Of a stretch of 64,000 nucleotides of DNA, positions 15,036-25,821 are shown in pieces (the stretch's first letter is position 1; each line of letters starts with the position of its first letter). The stretch is taken from contig NZ_LWKZ01000025.1 of assembly GCF_001905005.1 (NCBI RefSeq), forward strand, positions 682,001 to 746,000, written 5' to 3'. The notes under the pieces were generated by a model that saw only the letters and a list, made by a program, of their open reading frames with translations, ran no database searches and was not told where the DNA came from. The stretch comes from Streptomyces sp. CB02923. Its GTDB lineage: Bacteria; Actinomycetota; Actinomycetes; Streptomycetales; Streptomycetaceae. The translations under genes and the position numbers were made by a program.

Positions 15036-16907
15036 ATGGCACGTGCGGTCGGCATCGACCTGGGCACGACGAACTCCGTCGTCAGTGTTCTCGAAGGCGG
15101 TGAGCCCACCGTCATCACCAACGCCGAGGGCGCCAGGACCACGCCGTCCGTCGTCGCCTTCGCCAAGAATGGCGAGGTGCTGGTCGGCGAGGTCGCGAAG
15201 CGCCAGGCGGTCACCAACGTCGACAGGACGATCCGTTCGGTCAAGCGCCACATGGGCACTGACTGGAAGGTCAACCTGGACGGCAAGGACTTCAACCCGC
15301 AGCAGATGAGCGCCTTCATCCTGCAGAAGCTCAAGCGGGACGCGGAGGCCTACCTCGGCGAGAAGGTCGCGGACGCGGTCATCACCGTTCCGGCCTACTT
15401 CAACGACTCCGAGCGCCAGGCCACCAAGGAGGCCGGCGAGATCGCGGGCCTGAACGTCCTGCGTATCGTCAACGAGCCCACCGCCGCGGCCCTGGCCTAC
15501 GGCCTGGAGAAGGACGACCAGACCATCCTGGTCTTCGACCTCGGTGGCGGTACCTTCGACGTCTCGCTGCTGGAGATCGGCGACGGTGTCGTCGAGGTCA
15601 AGGCGACCAACGGTGACAACCACCTCGGTGGTGACGACTGGGACCAGCGCGTCGTCGACTACCTGGTCAAGCAGTTCAACAACGGCCACGGCGTCGACCT
15701 GTCCAAGGACAAGATGGCGCTCCAGCGCCTGCGCGAGGCCGCGGAGAAGGCGAAGATCGAGCTGTCGTCGTCCACCGAGACGACGATCAACCTGCCCTAC
15801 ATCACCGCCTCCGCCGAGGGCCCGCTGCACCTGGACGAGAAGCTCACCCGGGCGCAGTTCCAGCAGCTCACCCAGGACCTCCTGGAGCGCTGCAAGACCC
15901 CGTTCCACAACGTCATCAAGGACGCCGGCATCGAGCTGTCCGAGATCGACCACGTGGTCCTGGTCGGCGGCTCGACCCGTATGCCGGCCGTCGCCGAGCT
16001 GGTCAAGGAGCTGACCGGCGGCAAGGACGCCAACAAGGGCGTCAACCCGGACGAGGTCGTCGCCATCGGCGCGTCGCTGCAGGCCGGTGTCCTCAAGGGT
16101 GAGGTCAAGGACGTCCTCCTGCTGGACGTCACCCCGCTGTCCCTCGGTATCGAGACCAAGGGCGGCATCATGACCAAGCTCATCGAGCGGAACACGACGA
16201 TCCCGACCAAGCGCTCGGAGATCTTCACCACCGCCGAGGACAACCAGCCCTCCGTGCAGATCCAGGTCTACCAGGGCGAGCGCGAGATCGCGGCGTACAA
16301 CAAGAAGCTCGGCATGTTCGAGCTGACCGGTCTGCCCCCGGCCCCGCGCGGCGTGCCGCAGATCGAGGTCACCTTCGACATCGACGCGAACGGCATCATG
16401 CACGTCGCGGCGAAGGACCTCGGCACCGGCAAGGAGCAGAAGATGACCGTCACCGGTGGCTCCTCGCTGCCGAAGGACGAGGTCGACCGGATGCGCCAGG
16501 AGGCCGAGCAGTACGCGGACGAGGACCACCGCCGCCGCGAGGCCGCGGAGTCCCGCAACCAGGGCGAGCAGCTCGTCTACCAGACGGAGAAGTTCCTCAA
16601 GGACAACGAGGAGAAGGTCCCCGCCGAGGTGAAGACCGAGGTCGAGACCGCCGTCGGTGAGCTGAAGGAGAAGCTCAAGGGCGAGGACACGGCCGAGATC
16701 CGCACCGCGACCGAGAAGGTCGCCGCGGTCAGCCAGAAGCTGGGCCAGGCCATGTACGCCGACGCGCAGGCCGCGGGTGGTGCCGAGGGCGCCGCCGGTG
16801 CCGGTGCCGCCGGTGCCGCGGGCGGTCAGCAGGCCAAGCCCGAGGACGACGTGGTCGACGCCGAGATCGTCGACGACGAGAAGCCCAAGAAGGACGGTGC
16901 CGCGTGA
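15036..16907 (+). CDS. dnaK: Molecular chaperone DnaK (Hsp70)
   Basis: 623 residues from ATG 15036, with GGAGGAA seven bases upstream; an upstream in-frame TTG at 15000 lies inside the HAIR operator and is rejected. The ATPase domain (1 to ~360) has GIDLGTTNSVVSV, IVNEPTAAALAYG and VFDLGGGTFDVSLL. The linker VLLLDVTPLSLGIETKGG leads into the substrate-binding domain, and the C-terminus is a Gly/Ala-rich tail ending in acidic EIVDDEKPKK. It is ATP-driven folding machinery with DnaJ and GrpE. In Streptomyces it also acts as corepressor for HspR, so free DnaK level sets operon expression. It overlaps grpE by four bases (GTGA), showing translational coupling. Confidence 0.99.
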   Translation: MARAVGIDLGTTNSVVSVLEGGEPTVITNAEGARTTPSVVAFAKNGEVLVGEVAKRQAVTNVDRTIRSVKRHMGTDWKVNLDGKDFNPQQMSAFILQKLKRDAEAYLGEKVADAVITVPAYFNDSERQATKEAGEIAGLNVLRIVNEPTAAALAYGLEKDDQTILVFDLGGGTFDVSLLEIGDGVVEVKATNGDNHLGGDDWDQRVVDYLVKQFNNGHGVDLSKDKMALQRLREAAEKAKIELSSSTETTINLPYITASAEGPLHLDEKLTRAQFQQLTQDLLERCKTPFHNVIKDAGIELSEIDHVVLVGGSTRMPAVAELVKELTGGKDANKGVNPDEVVAIGASLQAGVLKGEVKDVLLLDVTPLSLGIETKGGIMTKLIERNTTIPTKRSEIFTTAEDNQPSVQIQVYQGEREIAAYNKKLGMFELTGLPPAPRGVPQIEVTFDIDANGIMHVAAKDLGTGKEQKMTVTGGSSLPKDEVDRMRQEAEQYADEDHRRREAAESRNQGEQLVYQTEKFLKDNEEKVPAEVKTEVETAVGELKEKLKGEDTAEIRTATEKVAAVSQKLGQAMYADAQAAGGAEGAAGAGAAGAAGGQQAKPEDDVVDAEIVDDEKPKKDGAA

Positions 16908-17566
16908 CGGAGGAGACTCCGGGCTTCGAGGAGAAGAAGCCCGACGTCCCCGCCGAAGCCGCACAGACCCCTGATGACGCGGCGCAGGCCGAGTCCGCCG
17001 ACACGGCGGGCTCGGCCCCGGCCGGGGAAACGAGCCAGGACGTAGCCGCCACGGCGCAGCTGGACCAGGTGCGTACCGCGCTCAACGAGCGCACCGCGGA
17101 CCTCCAGCGGCTCCAGGCGGAGTACCAGAACTACCGTCGCCGGGTGGAGCGGGACCGGGTGTCGGTGAAGGAGATCGCCGCGGCGAATCTGCTCACCGAG
17201 CTGCTGCCCGTGCTCGACGACATCGGCCGGGCCCGGGAGCACGGCGAGCTGCTCGGCGGCTTCAAGTCGGTGGCCGAGTCGCTGGAGACGGTGGCCGCGA
17301 AGCTGGGCCTCCAGCAGTTCGGCAAGGAGGGCGAGCCCTTCGACCCGACGATCCACGAGGCCCTGATGCACTCCTACGCTCCGGATGTCACGGAGACCAC
17401 GTGCGTCGCCATCCTCCAGCCCGGGTATCGCATCGGTGAACGAACGATCCGCCCCGCGCGGGTCGCCGTCGCCGAGCCGCAGCCGGGCGCGCAGCCCGGC
17501 AAGGCCGCCTCGGAGGACGACGCCAAGGCTTCGGACGAGGAGAGCGGTGGCCCGGACGAGGGCTGA
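16904..17566 (+). CDS. grpE: Nucleotide exchange factor GrpE
   Basis: 220 residues from GTG 16904, which overlaps the dnaK stop (GTGA). The N-terminal ~50 residues are acidic and disordered. A long coiled coil (TAQLDQVRTALNERTADLQR and onward) follows, then the four-helix/beta domain with NYRRRVERDRV, LLPVLDDIGRARE and QQFGKEGEPFDP. It releases ADP from DnaK and resets the chaperone cycle. The tail beyond the conserved beta domain is acidic and longer than in E. coli. It is the second gene of the dnaK operon. Confidence 0.98.
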   Translation: MTEETPGFEEKKPDVPAEAAQTPDDAAQAESADTAGSAPAGETSQDVAATAQLDQVRTALNERTADLQRLQAEYQNYRRRVERDRVSVKEIAAANLLTELLPVLDDIGRAREHGELLGGFKSVAESLETVAAKLGLQQFGKEGEPFDPTIHEALMHSYAPDVTETTCVAILQPGYRIGERTIRPARVAVAEPQPGAQPGKAASEDDAKASDEESGGPDEG

Positions 17567-17608
17567 CGCGGCGGCGGAGGAAGCAGTACGGGAGGAGGGA
17601 CGTCGGGG

Positions 17609-18793
17609 ATGAACACCAAGGACTTCGTGGAGAAGGACTACTACAAGGTCCTCGGCGTCCCGAAGGACGCCACCGAGGCGGAGATCAAGAAGGCGTACCG
17701 CAAGCTGGCCCGGGAGTTCCACCCGGACGCCAACAAGGGGGACGCCAAGGCCGAGGACCGCTTCAAGGAGATCTCCGAGGCCAACGACATCCTCGGTGAC
17801 CCCAAACGCCGCAAGGAGTACGACGAGGCGCGGGCGCTGTTCGGCAACGGCGGCTTCCGCGCCGGCCCCGGCGGCGCCGGCGGCGGATCGTTCAACTTCG
17901 ACCTGGGCGACCTCTTCGGAGGAGGAGGCGGCGCCCAGGGCGGCACGGCGGGCGGCGGCTTCGGCGGCGGCATCGGCGACGTGTTCGGCGGCCTGTTCAA
18001 CCGTGGCGGCGGCGGTACGCGTACGCAGCCGCGCCGCGGTCAGGACGTCGAGTCCGAGGTGACGCTCAGCTTCACCGAGGCGGCGGACGGGGCCACGGTC
18101 CCGCTGCGGATGTCCAGCCAGGCCCCCTGCAAGGCGTGCTCCGGCACCGGCGACAAGAACGGCACGCCGCGTGTGTGCCCGACCTGCGTCGGCACCGGGC
18201 AGGTCAGCCGCGGCGGCGGTGGCGGCTTCTCGCTCACCGACCCGTGTGTGGACTGCAAGGGCCGCGGCCTGATCGCGGAGAACCCGTGCGACGTCTGCAA
18301 GGGCAGCGGCCGGGCGACCAGTTCGCGCACGATGCAGGTGCGTATCCCGGCGGGTGTCTCCGACGGGCAGCGCATCCGGCTGCGCGGCAAGGGCACCCCG
18401 GGCGAGCGCGGCGGGCCGAACGGCGATCTGTACGTCGTCGTGCACGTCGAGGCCCACCCGGTCTTCGGCCGCAAGGGCGACAACCTGACCGTCACCGTCC
18501 CGGTCACCTTCCCGGAGGCGGCGCTGGGCGGCGAGGTGCGGGTGCCGACACTCGGCGGCCCGCCGGTGACGCTCAAGCTCCCGGCCGGAACTCCCAACGG
18601 ACGTACGATGCGCGTGCGCGGCAAGGGAGCGTCGCGCAAGGACGGCACCCGTGGCGACCTGCTGGTCACCGTCGAGGTGAGCGTCCCCAAGGACCTCGGC
18701 GACACCGCACGGGAGTCGTTGGAGTCCTATCGCGAGGCGACCGCGGGTGAGGACCCGCGGGCGGAGCTGTTCCAGGCCGCGAAGGGAGCTTGA
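17609..18793 (+). CDS. dnaJ: Chaperone DnaJ (type I)
   Basis: 394 residues. The J-domain occupies ~1-75 with the HPD motif in KLAREFHPDAN. A Gly/Phe-rich region (~85-150) follows with GGGG and FGGG runs. Four zinc-knuckle repeats come next: CKACSGTG, CPTCVGTG, CVDCKGRG and CDVCKGSG. The C-terminal substrate-binding domains have RVPTLGGPPVTLKLPAGTP. It stimulates DnaK ATP hydrolysis and delivers substrates. It lies in the dnaK operon 42 bp after grpE, and its stop overlaps an upstream in-frame TTG of hspR. This is the HspR-associated DnaJ1 type of actinobacteria. Confidence 0.98.
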   Translation: MNTKDFVEKDYYKVLGVPKDATEAEIKKAYRKLAREFHPDANKGDAKAEDRFKEISEANDILGDPKRRKEYDEARALFGNGGFRAGPGGAGGGSFNFDLGDLFGGGGGAQGGTAGGGFGGGIGDVFGGLFNRGGGGTRTQPRRGQDVESEVTLSFTEAADGATVPLRMSSQAPCKACSGTGDKNGTPRVCPTCVGTGQVSRGGGGGFSLTDPCVDCKGRGLIAENPCDVCKGSGRATSSRTMQVRIPAGVSDGQRIRLRGKGTPGERGGPNGDLYVVVHVEAHPVFGRKGDNLTVTVPVTFPEAALGGEVRVPTLGGPPVTLKLPAGTPNGRTMRVRGKGASRKDGTRGDLLVTVEVSVPKDLGDTARESLESYREATAGEDPRAELFQAAKGA

Positions 18794-18798
18794 GTCGG

Positions 18799-19251
18799 AT
18801 GGATGGCCGGGGCGGGCGTCGGAACCCGTATGAGCTGACCGAAGAGTCGCCGGTGTATGTCATCTCCGTCGCGGCTCAGCTCTCGGGTCTGCATCCGCAG
18901 ACCCTGCGTCAGTACGACCGCCTGGGGCTGGTCTCGCCCGACCGTACGGCGGGGCGGGGCCGGCGCTACTCGGCCCGGGACATCGAACTCCTCCGGGAGG
19001 TGCAGCGCTTGTCGCAGGACGAGGGCATCAACCTCGCCGGCATCAAGCGCATCATCGAACTGGAGCATCAGGTCACGGCCCTGCGCCAGCGGGTCGCCGA
19101 GCTCCAGCACGCGGTGGAGGGCGCGGCCGCCGCCATCCAGCAGCGGGAGGCGGCCGTACACGCGTCGTACCGCAGGGACCTGGTGCCCTATCAGGACGTG
19201 CAGCAGACCAGCGCGCTGGTCGTGTGGCGTCCGAAGAAGCGGTCCGACTAG
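18799..19251 (+). CDS. hspR: Heat-shock repressor HspR (MerR family)
   Basis: 150 residues from ATG 18799, with GGGAG about ten bases upstream; a TTG at 18790 overlapping the dnaJ stop would add three residues. A MerR-type winged helix (VISVAAQLSGLHPQTLRQYD and RGRRYSARDIELLREVQRLS) is followed by a coiled coil of ~35 residues. The conserved C-terminus ends in SALVVWRPKKR. HspR binds HAIR repeats with DnaK as corepressor and represses its own operon and clpB. The three HAIR sites in this window (two at dnaK, one at clpB) are its evident targets, so the whole circuit is inside 9 kb. Confidence 0.97.
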   Translation: MDGRGGRRNPYELTEESPVYVISVAAQLSGLHPQTLRQYDRLGLVSPDRTAGRGRRYSARDIELLREVQRLSQDEGINLAGIKRIIELEHQVTALRQRVAELQHAVEGAAAAIQQREAAVHASYRRDLVPYQDVQQTSALVVWRPKKRSD

Positions 19252-19281
19252 GACAGGCCCTAGCGGCCGTCACAGCGTTCG

Positions 19282-19323
19282 AAGGCAGGGGCCGGGGTGC
19301 ACACGCACCCCGGCCCCTGCCTT
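19282..19323. terminator. Strong bidirectional terminator after hspR
   Basis: A perfect 19-bp stem (arm begins AAGGCAGGGGCCGGGG) with an ACAC loop and a following TTCC. It ends the dnaK operon and the convergent resolvase-like gene. Confidence 0.92.
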
Positions 19324-19384
19324 TCCGTAGGCACCACGCTCTTTCCGCGGGCTCCGCGCCGCTTCCGCAGGCCCCGGGCGCCGA

Positions 19385-19789
19385 TCAGCAGCCGTTGTAG
19401 CCGGCCGTCGGCATGGACAGGCGGCGGTGCACATGGGACTTCATCGCGGTGGTGTACACCGGCTCGTCGTAGTCGGCGATCTCCAGCCGGACGCCCGCGG
19501 CGGCACACCGGTCGGTGAACTCGTCGGCCGAGGCGATGGCGTTCCGCAGGGCGCGGCGGTTGGGCGCGACGAACACGTCGACCAGTCCGGCCTCCACGTC
19601 CTGCCACAGCGCGGCGTGGTCGGCGCGGAGCTGGTGCACGCTCAGCCGGCAGGTCAGGTCGTAGTCGCGGGCCTGCGCCCACTGGGCGCACATGGCGTGC
19701 TGGCTGCGGTCGTCGACCAGGAACGGGTCGTCGTCCAGCCCCGACAGCGGCATGAGGCAGGCGATGGCCGTCACTCGGACCGAGTTCAT
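19385..19789 (-). CDS. Small protein with serine-recombinase-like fold, catalytic site not evident
   Basis: 134 residues from ATG 19789 with a G-rich ribosome site. The spacing of DRSQHAMCAQWAQARDYDL, then ALWQDVEAGLVDVFVAPNRR and an AAGVRLEIADYDEP strand resembles the N-terminal catalytic domain of serine resolvases. There, a Q-A-W-A block precedes D-V-E-A-G-x-V-D-V and a D-R-L-x-R motif. The N-terminal strand lacks the normal Y-x-R-V-S nucleophile region and no DNA-binding domain follows, so recombination is unlikely. It may be a domesticated relic or a regulator. It overlaps the upstream zinc-ribbon gene by four bases (ATGA), so the pair is translationally coupled. Confidence 0.7.
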   Translation of the reverse strand: MNSVRVTAIACLMPLSGLDDDPFLVDDRSQHAMCAQWAQARDYDLTCRLSVHQLRADHAALWQDVEAGLVDVFVAPNRRALRNAIASADEFTDRCAAAGVRLEIADYDEPVYTTAMKSHVHRRLSMPTAGYNGC

Positions 19790-20034
19790 CGTGCCCCCCG
19801 GGACGTGGCGAGTGTGGGGGTGACGATACCGCCGCGCGACCGGCGGGGTGGAGGGGCGGTGCCGGGCGGCGAGGCGTATCCGCACGCATGGCAGATCTTC
19901 CAGCCGTCCTGGTTCACGGCGAGCTGGCCGCCGCACCGGGGGCACAGTTCGGCGTGGGCGGGGCGGCGGCGGGCAGCGGGCGGGCGGACACCGGTACGGG
20001 AGCCGATCGGTTCGGTGCGTGATCCGGACGCCAT
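19786..20034 (-). CDS. Small zinc-ribbon protein
   Basis: 82 residues from ATG 20034, chosen for the GGAGAG five bases upstream; an ATG at 20103 would add 23 residues without a clear ribosome site. The N-terminus is Arg/Pro-rich. A classic zinc ribbon follows, CPRCGGQLAVNQDGWKICHACG, shown by the pairs CPRC and CHAC with the usual 15-residue spacing. The C-terminus is basic. Its stop overlaps the start of the resolvase-like gene, which suggests the two products act together, perhaps as a DNA-associated pair. No function is known to me. Confidence 0.72.
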   Translation of the reverse strand: MASGSRTEPIGSRTGVRPPAARRRPAHAELCPRCGGQLAVNQDGWKICHACGYASPPGTAPPPRRSRGGIVTPTLATSRGAR

Positions 20035-20170
20035 GCGCTCTCCAGCGGCTGTGCGGCGCTCGCGACGTTCCGTATCGCGAACGGTGGTCTCCGCATGTGG
20101 CATAGCAGGGCAGGGGGCGCGACGGTGCCGTGCCGTCCGGATCCGGCCAGGTACGGACCTGGAGGGCGGG

Positions 20171-20575
20171 TCAGGCCCGGCCCAGCGCCTTGGTGACGGT
20201 GATCTCGATCATCACCCGGTCCGGCTTGGGGGTCGGCGTGCGTCCGTACCGCTCGGCGTAACGCCGTACCGCGTCCGTCACCACGTCGGCGTCCGTACGG
20301 ATGCGGGCGACGCCCTCCAGGGTGGCCCACCGCCTGCCGAGCATCTGGCACACCGCGACCCGGGCACCGTCCGGGCCGCCCGCGAGGACGTGGCCGACCT
20401 TGCTGCTGTCCTTGCGGGTGATCACGCGGGCGATGCGCTGGTTCGCGTCGAAGGTGACACCGACCGGGACGACGTGGGGCGTGCCGTCGGGACGCAGGGT
20501 GGTCAGCGTGCACATGAGGTGCTCGCTCCAGAAGGCGAGGTACTCGGGGCTGAGGTCATCCAGGTCGTGGGCCAT
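20171..20575 (-). CDS. PPOX-class F420/FMN-dependent enzyme
   Basis: 134 residues from ATG 20575, giving MAHDLDDLSPEYLAFW. This is the split beta-barrel of the pyridoxamine 5'-phosphate oxidase-like superfamily. Visible blocks include CTLTTLRPDGTPHVVPVGV for flavin or F420 binding, KVGHVLAGGPDGARVAVCQM, and a C-terminal PDRVMIEITVTKALG. It is close in size to mycobacterial Rv1155-type F420 reductases. Such enzymes reduce diverse substrates or biliverdin-like compounds; the actual substrate is unknown. No strong ribosome site is seen. It is divergent from clpB, sharing a 437-bp intergenic region. Confidence 0.87.
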   Translation of the reverse strand: MAHDLDDLSPEYLAFWSEHLMCTLTTLRPDGTPHVVPVGVTFDANQRIARVITRKDSSKVGHVLAGGPDGARVAVCQMLGRRWATLEGVARIRTDADVVTDAVRRYAERYGRTPTPKPDRVMIEITVTKALGRA

Positions 20576-20911
20576 GACCGGAAGAGTAATTGGGGAACCT
20601 GTGGGGGCGCCGTGCGGAGGGGCTGCAAAGGGACAGCGCACGCAGCGTGGAGGAGTCGTGAAGGCGCCGTGAAACCTCCGTATGCCCTGCTGATCGGCCG
20701 CAGGGCGTGGGCGGTCCCGCGGTGGTGGCCGCCGGTCCGGATCGGAACGACGGAGGCAGGTCGGGGGGCGGCTGCCGGGCCGCGCCGACGGCCGTACGGC
20801 GGCCCGGAGGGCGTTTCCGGTGCGGCCGTGCGTCACCGCGACGGCATGATCCGGCCCGTCCGGTGCACCCGTGAGAAGGGCCGGAAGACACCGTAGAGTC
20901 CCCGGAACCGC
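20576..20911. other. Intergenic region between F420-type enzyme and clpB
   Basis: About 336 bp without a supported gene. It should contain the promoter of the PPOX-class gene at its left end. The clpB promoter and HAIR operator begin at its right end. Confidence 0.5.
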
Positions 20912-20932
20912 ATTGAGTGGAATAGACTCAAC
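20912..20932 (+). promoter_or_regulatory. HAIR operator (HspR site) upstream of clpB
   Basis: ATTGAGT-N7-ACTCAAC: the inner twelve bases of the HspR palindrome are perfect and only the outermost pair differs from CTTGAGT-N7-ACTCAAG. It lies 80 bp before the clpB start and predicts co-regulation with dnaK. Confidence 0.9.
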
Positions 20933-21012
20933 TTATCGGACGTTGAGCTGAGCAGGTTCCGCTGCCGGACCACGGCACCGATCACGTGACGAGCACAAGG
21001 AGGAGCGCGCGA

Positions 21013-23661
<2,649 letters not shown>

Positions 23662-23730
23662 GCCGCACCGGACCGCCGGAACCAGCCCGCTGAGGCCGGA
23701 CCGCCGAGACCGGACCGCCGTACGGGGTGT

Positions 23731-23786
23731 CCCGCCGCCCTCGCTCCCTCCGGGTCTTCAGCCCGCAGCGGAGAGAGGGCGGCGGG
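23731..23786. terminator. Candidate terminator after clpB
   Basis: CCCGCCGCCCTC (23731-23742) pairs perfectly with GAGGGCGGCGGG (23775-23786). The loop is long (32 nt), so this is a weaker prediction. Confidence 0.45.
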
Positions 23787-23847
23787 CTTGCCATGACGGG
23801 GCCGGGATGGGGGAGGATGGCGGGGACCATACGAAGGGAATTCCACG

Positions 23848-24384
23848 GTGAGCATCGACCCGTCCTCGATCCCGAATTTCGGGGGCCAGCCCGAACCGCA
23901 GCCGTCGGGGCCTGATGGTCCCGTCCTGCCCGACCAGGACCTGGTCAAGCAGCTCCTCGACCAGATGGAGCTGAAGTACGTAGTCGACGACGAGGGTGAC
24001 CTCGCCGCCCCGTGGGAGCAGTTCCGCACGTACTTCATGTTCCGCGGCGAGGAGGAGCAGCAGATCTTCTCCGTCCGCACGTTCTACGACCGCCCGCACG
24101 GCATCGACGACAAGCCGAAGCTGCTGGAGGCGCTCGACGACTGGAACCGCCGGACGCTGTGGCCCAAGGCCTACACCCACACCCACGACGACGGCACGGT
24201 CCGGCTGATCGGCGAGGCGTCGATGCTGATCGGTACCGGCGTCGCGCTTGAGCACTTCGTGTCGAGCACGGTCAGCTGGGTCCGCGCGTCGATCGAGTTC
24301 GACAAGTGGATCGTCGAGCAGCTCGGCCTGGAGGCCGACGCCGAGGGCGAAGGCGAAGAGAAGCCGGGTGACGAGGAGGCGTGA
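23848..24384 (+). CDS. YbjN domain-containing protein
   Basis: 178 residues from GTG 23848 behind GAAGGGA. The N-terminal ~25 residues are proline-rich. The core (~30-155) matches the YbjN/type III chaperone-like alpha+beta fold, with KYVVDDEGDLAAPWEQFRTY, a following IFSVRTFYDRPH strand, and LLEALDDWNRRTLWPKAY. The C-terminus is acidic (EGEGEEKPGDEE). YbjN proteins are small cytosolic factors linked to stress and motility phenotypes in other bacteria; the mechanism is unknown. It follows clpB and is ended by a strong bidirectional terminator. Confidence 0.87.
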   Translation: MSIDPSSIPNFGGQPEPQPSGPDGPVLPDQDLVKQLLDQMELKYVVDDEGDLAAPWEQFRTYFMFRGEEEQQIFSVRTFYDRPHGIDDKPKLLEALDDWNRRTLWPKAYTHTHDDGTVRLIGEASMLIGTGVALEHFVSSTVSWVRASIEFDKWIVEQLGLEADAEGEGEEKPGDEEA

Positions 24385-24406
24385 GCCTTCGCGTGGCATG
24401 AGCCCC

Positions 24407-24439
24407 GCGGGCCCCGGAGCGGATCGCTCCGGGGCCCGC
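24407..24439. terminator. Bidirectional terminator, perfect 15-bp stem
   Basis: GCGGGCCCCGGAGCG (24407-24421), loop GAT, complement at 24425-24439. It separates the convergent YbjN and mannosyltransferase genes. Confidence 0.92.
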
Positions 24440-24461
24440 TGCCGTTCCGGGCGGCCCCGGC

Positions 24462-25670
24462 TCACAGCGGCAGCGGCGCCATGGCCAGCAGATACACCCC
24501 GTATCCGAGGGAGAGCGCGGCCAGCGAGCCGGTCGCCAGGACGACGGTGCGCGGCCGGGCGCGGGCCAGCGCGACCGCTGCCGGGACCAGCAGCGGGAAG
24601 GCCGGCAGCAGGAACCTCGGCTTGGAGGGGAAGTAGCCGGTGCCGCCCAGCGCGACGGCCACCAGCGCGGCGGTGTAGACGAGCAGCGGCAGGGGCGGCC
24701 GGTCCAGCACCAGCAGGACGAGGAGCAGGACCGACACGGCGATGACCGCGGCCGCCATGTGCAGCACCAGCGGCTCGTTGTACAGGAACAGCCGCTTCAC
24801 GGACCGCAGCGTGTCCCGGCCGAAGTCGAAACGCGAGCCCCAGATCTCCTGCACCCGGAAGTAGCCGCCCGGCCCGGCGCCGGTGTGCGCCCCCACCCAC
24901 AGGACGTACCCGAGCCAGCCGACGGGGGCGAGCAGGGCCGCGGCCCAGTAGGGCCAGAGGGGGCGCCGGGGCCGGAGGGGGCGGGCCCGCGCCGTCGCCG
25001 CGGCCATGACCACCGCCGCGGCCAGCACCGCCACGGCGACCGCGAGGCCGTTCGGCCGGGCCAGTCCGGCCGGCAGCGCCAGGGCGCCGGCCCACAGCGG
25101 GCGGTCGGTGAGCAGGGCGTACAGGGCCCACGCGGCCAGCGCCGTGAGCAGCGGTTCCGTATAGCTCAGCGACTCGATGACGGCGTGCGGCAGCAGGGCC
25201 CACAGCACCACCAGGAACGTGCCCGCGCGCCGCCCGTACAGATGTGCGCCGACCGCGAAGATGCCCCAGGCGGCCACGGCGGCGGCCGTCCACGCGAGCA
25301 GCAGCCCGGCGTTGAGCACGCCGATCGGCAGGACGGCGGTCACGCCGCGGATCAGCCCGGGGTACAGGGGAAAGAAGGCCAGGTCGGCGAGGGGGTCCGG
25401 TGGCCACATGTGGTGGGGGGCCGGGGAGCCGTAGCCGTGCCGGGCCACGCCCAGGTACCAGTTGGAGTCCCAGGTGGCGCCGAGCAGACTGCGCGGATGG
25501 CGGCCGGTGTGCCACGCCCAGAGCGCCGTGCACAGGACGCCCGCGCAGCGGATGGCCGCGAACAGCGCGAGGGCGGGCGCCGCACGGCGCAGGGCGGCCC
25601 GGACGTGGACGCGTACGGAACCGGGCCGTACCCCCGCGGCGGCTGCGGTGTCGACGGTCTCGGCGGTCAC
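24462..25670 (-). CDS. Membrane mannosyltransferase-like protein (PIG-V/GPI-MT2 type)
   Basis: 402 residues from GTG 25670 with GGAGG six bases upstream. About nine to ten hydrophobic helices are present. The first extracytosolic loop has ATWDSNWYLGVARHGY, and LAFFPLYPGLIR follows, the acidic WD..WY signature of GT-C polyprenyl-sugar-dependent transferases of the PIG-V class. Bacterial members are thought to add mannose from polyprenyl-phosphate-mannose to lipids or proteins outside the membrane. The acceptor is unknown here. Neighbours (YbjN, an aminotransferase) give no pathway clue. Confidence 0.85.
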   Translation of the reverse strand: MTAETVDTAAAAGVRPGSVRVHVRAALRRAAPALALFAAIRCAGVLCTALWAWHTGRHPRSLLGATWDSNWYLGVARHGYGSPAPHHMWPPDPLADLAFFPLYPGLIRGVTAVLPIGVLNAGLLLAWTAAAVAAWGIFAVGAHLYGRRAGTFLVVLWALLPHAVIESLSYTEPLLTALAAWALYALLTDRPLWAGALALPAGLARPNGLAVAVAVLAAAVVMAAATARARPLRPRRPLWPYWAAALLAPVGWLGYVLWVGAHTGAGPGGYFRVQEIWGSRFDFGRDTLRSVKRLFLYNEPLVLHMAAAVIAVSVLLLVLLVLDRPPLPLLVYTAALVAVALGGTGYFPSKPRFLLPAFPLLVPAAVALARARPRTVVLATGSLAALSLGYGVYLLAMAPLPL

Positions 25671-25821
25671 GGAACACCTCCGGTACGCGCGCGGCGGTCA
25701 CACACCGGGCCCCCGCGCGCCCGGCGCACCCCGGCACCACGACTCTCGGCGCCGCCCGCCCGCCACGCGACCCCGGTAGGCCGACCGGGTGGCCACCGGG
25801 GGCACGCGAAGAGGCGTCCGG

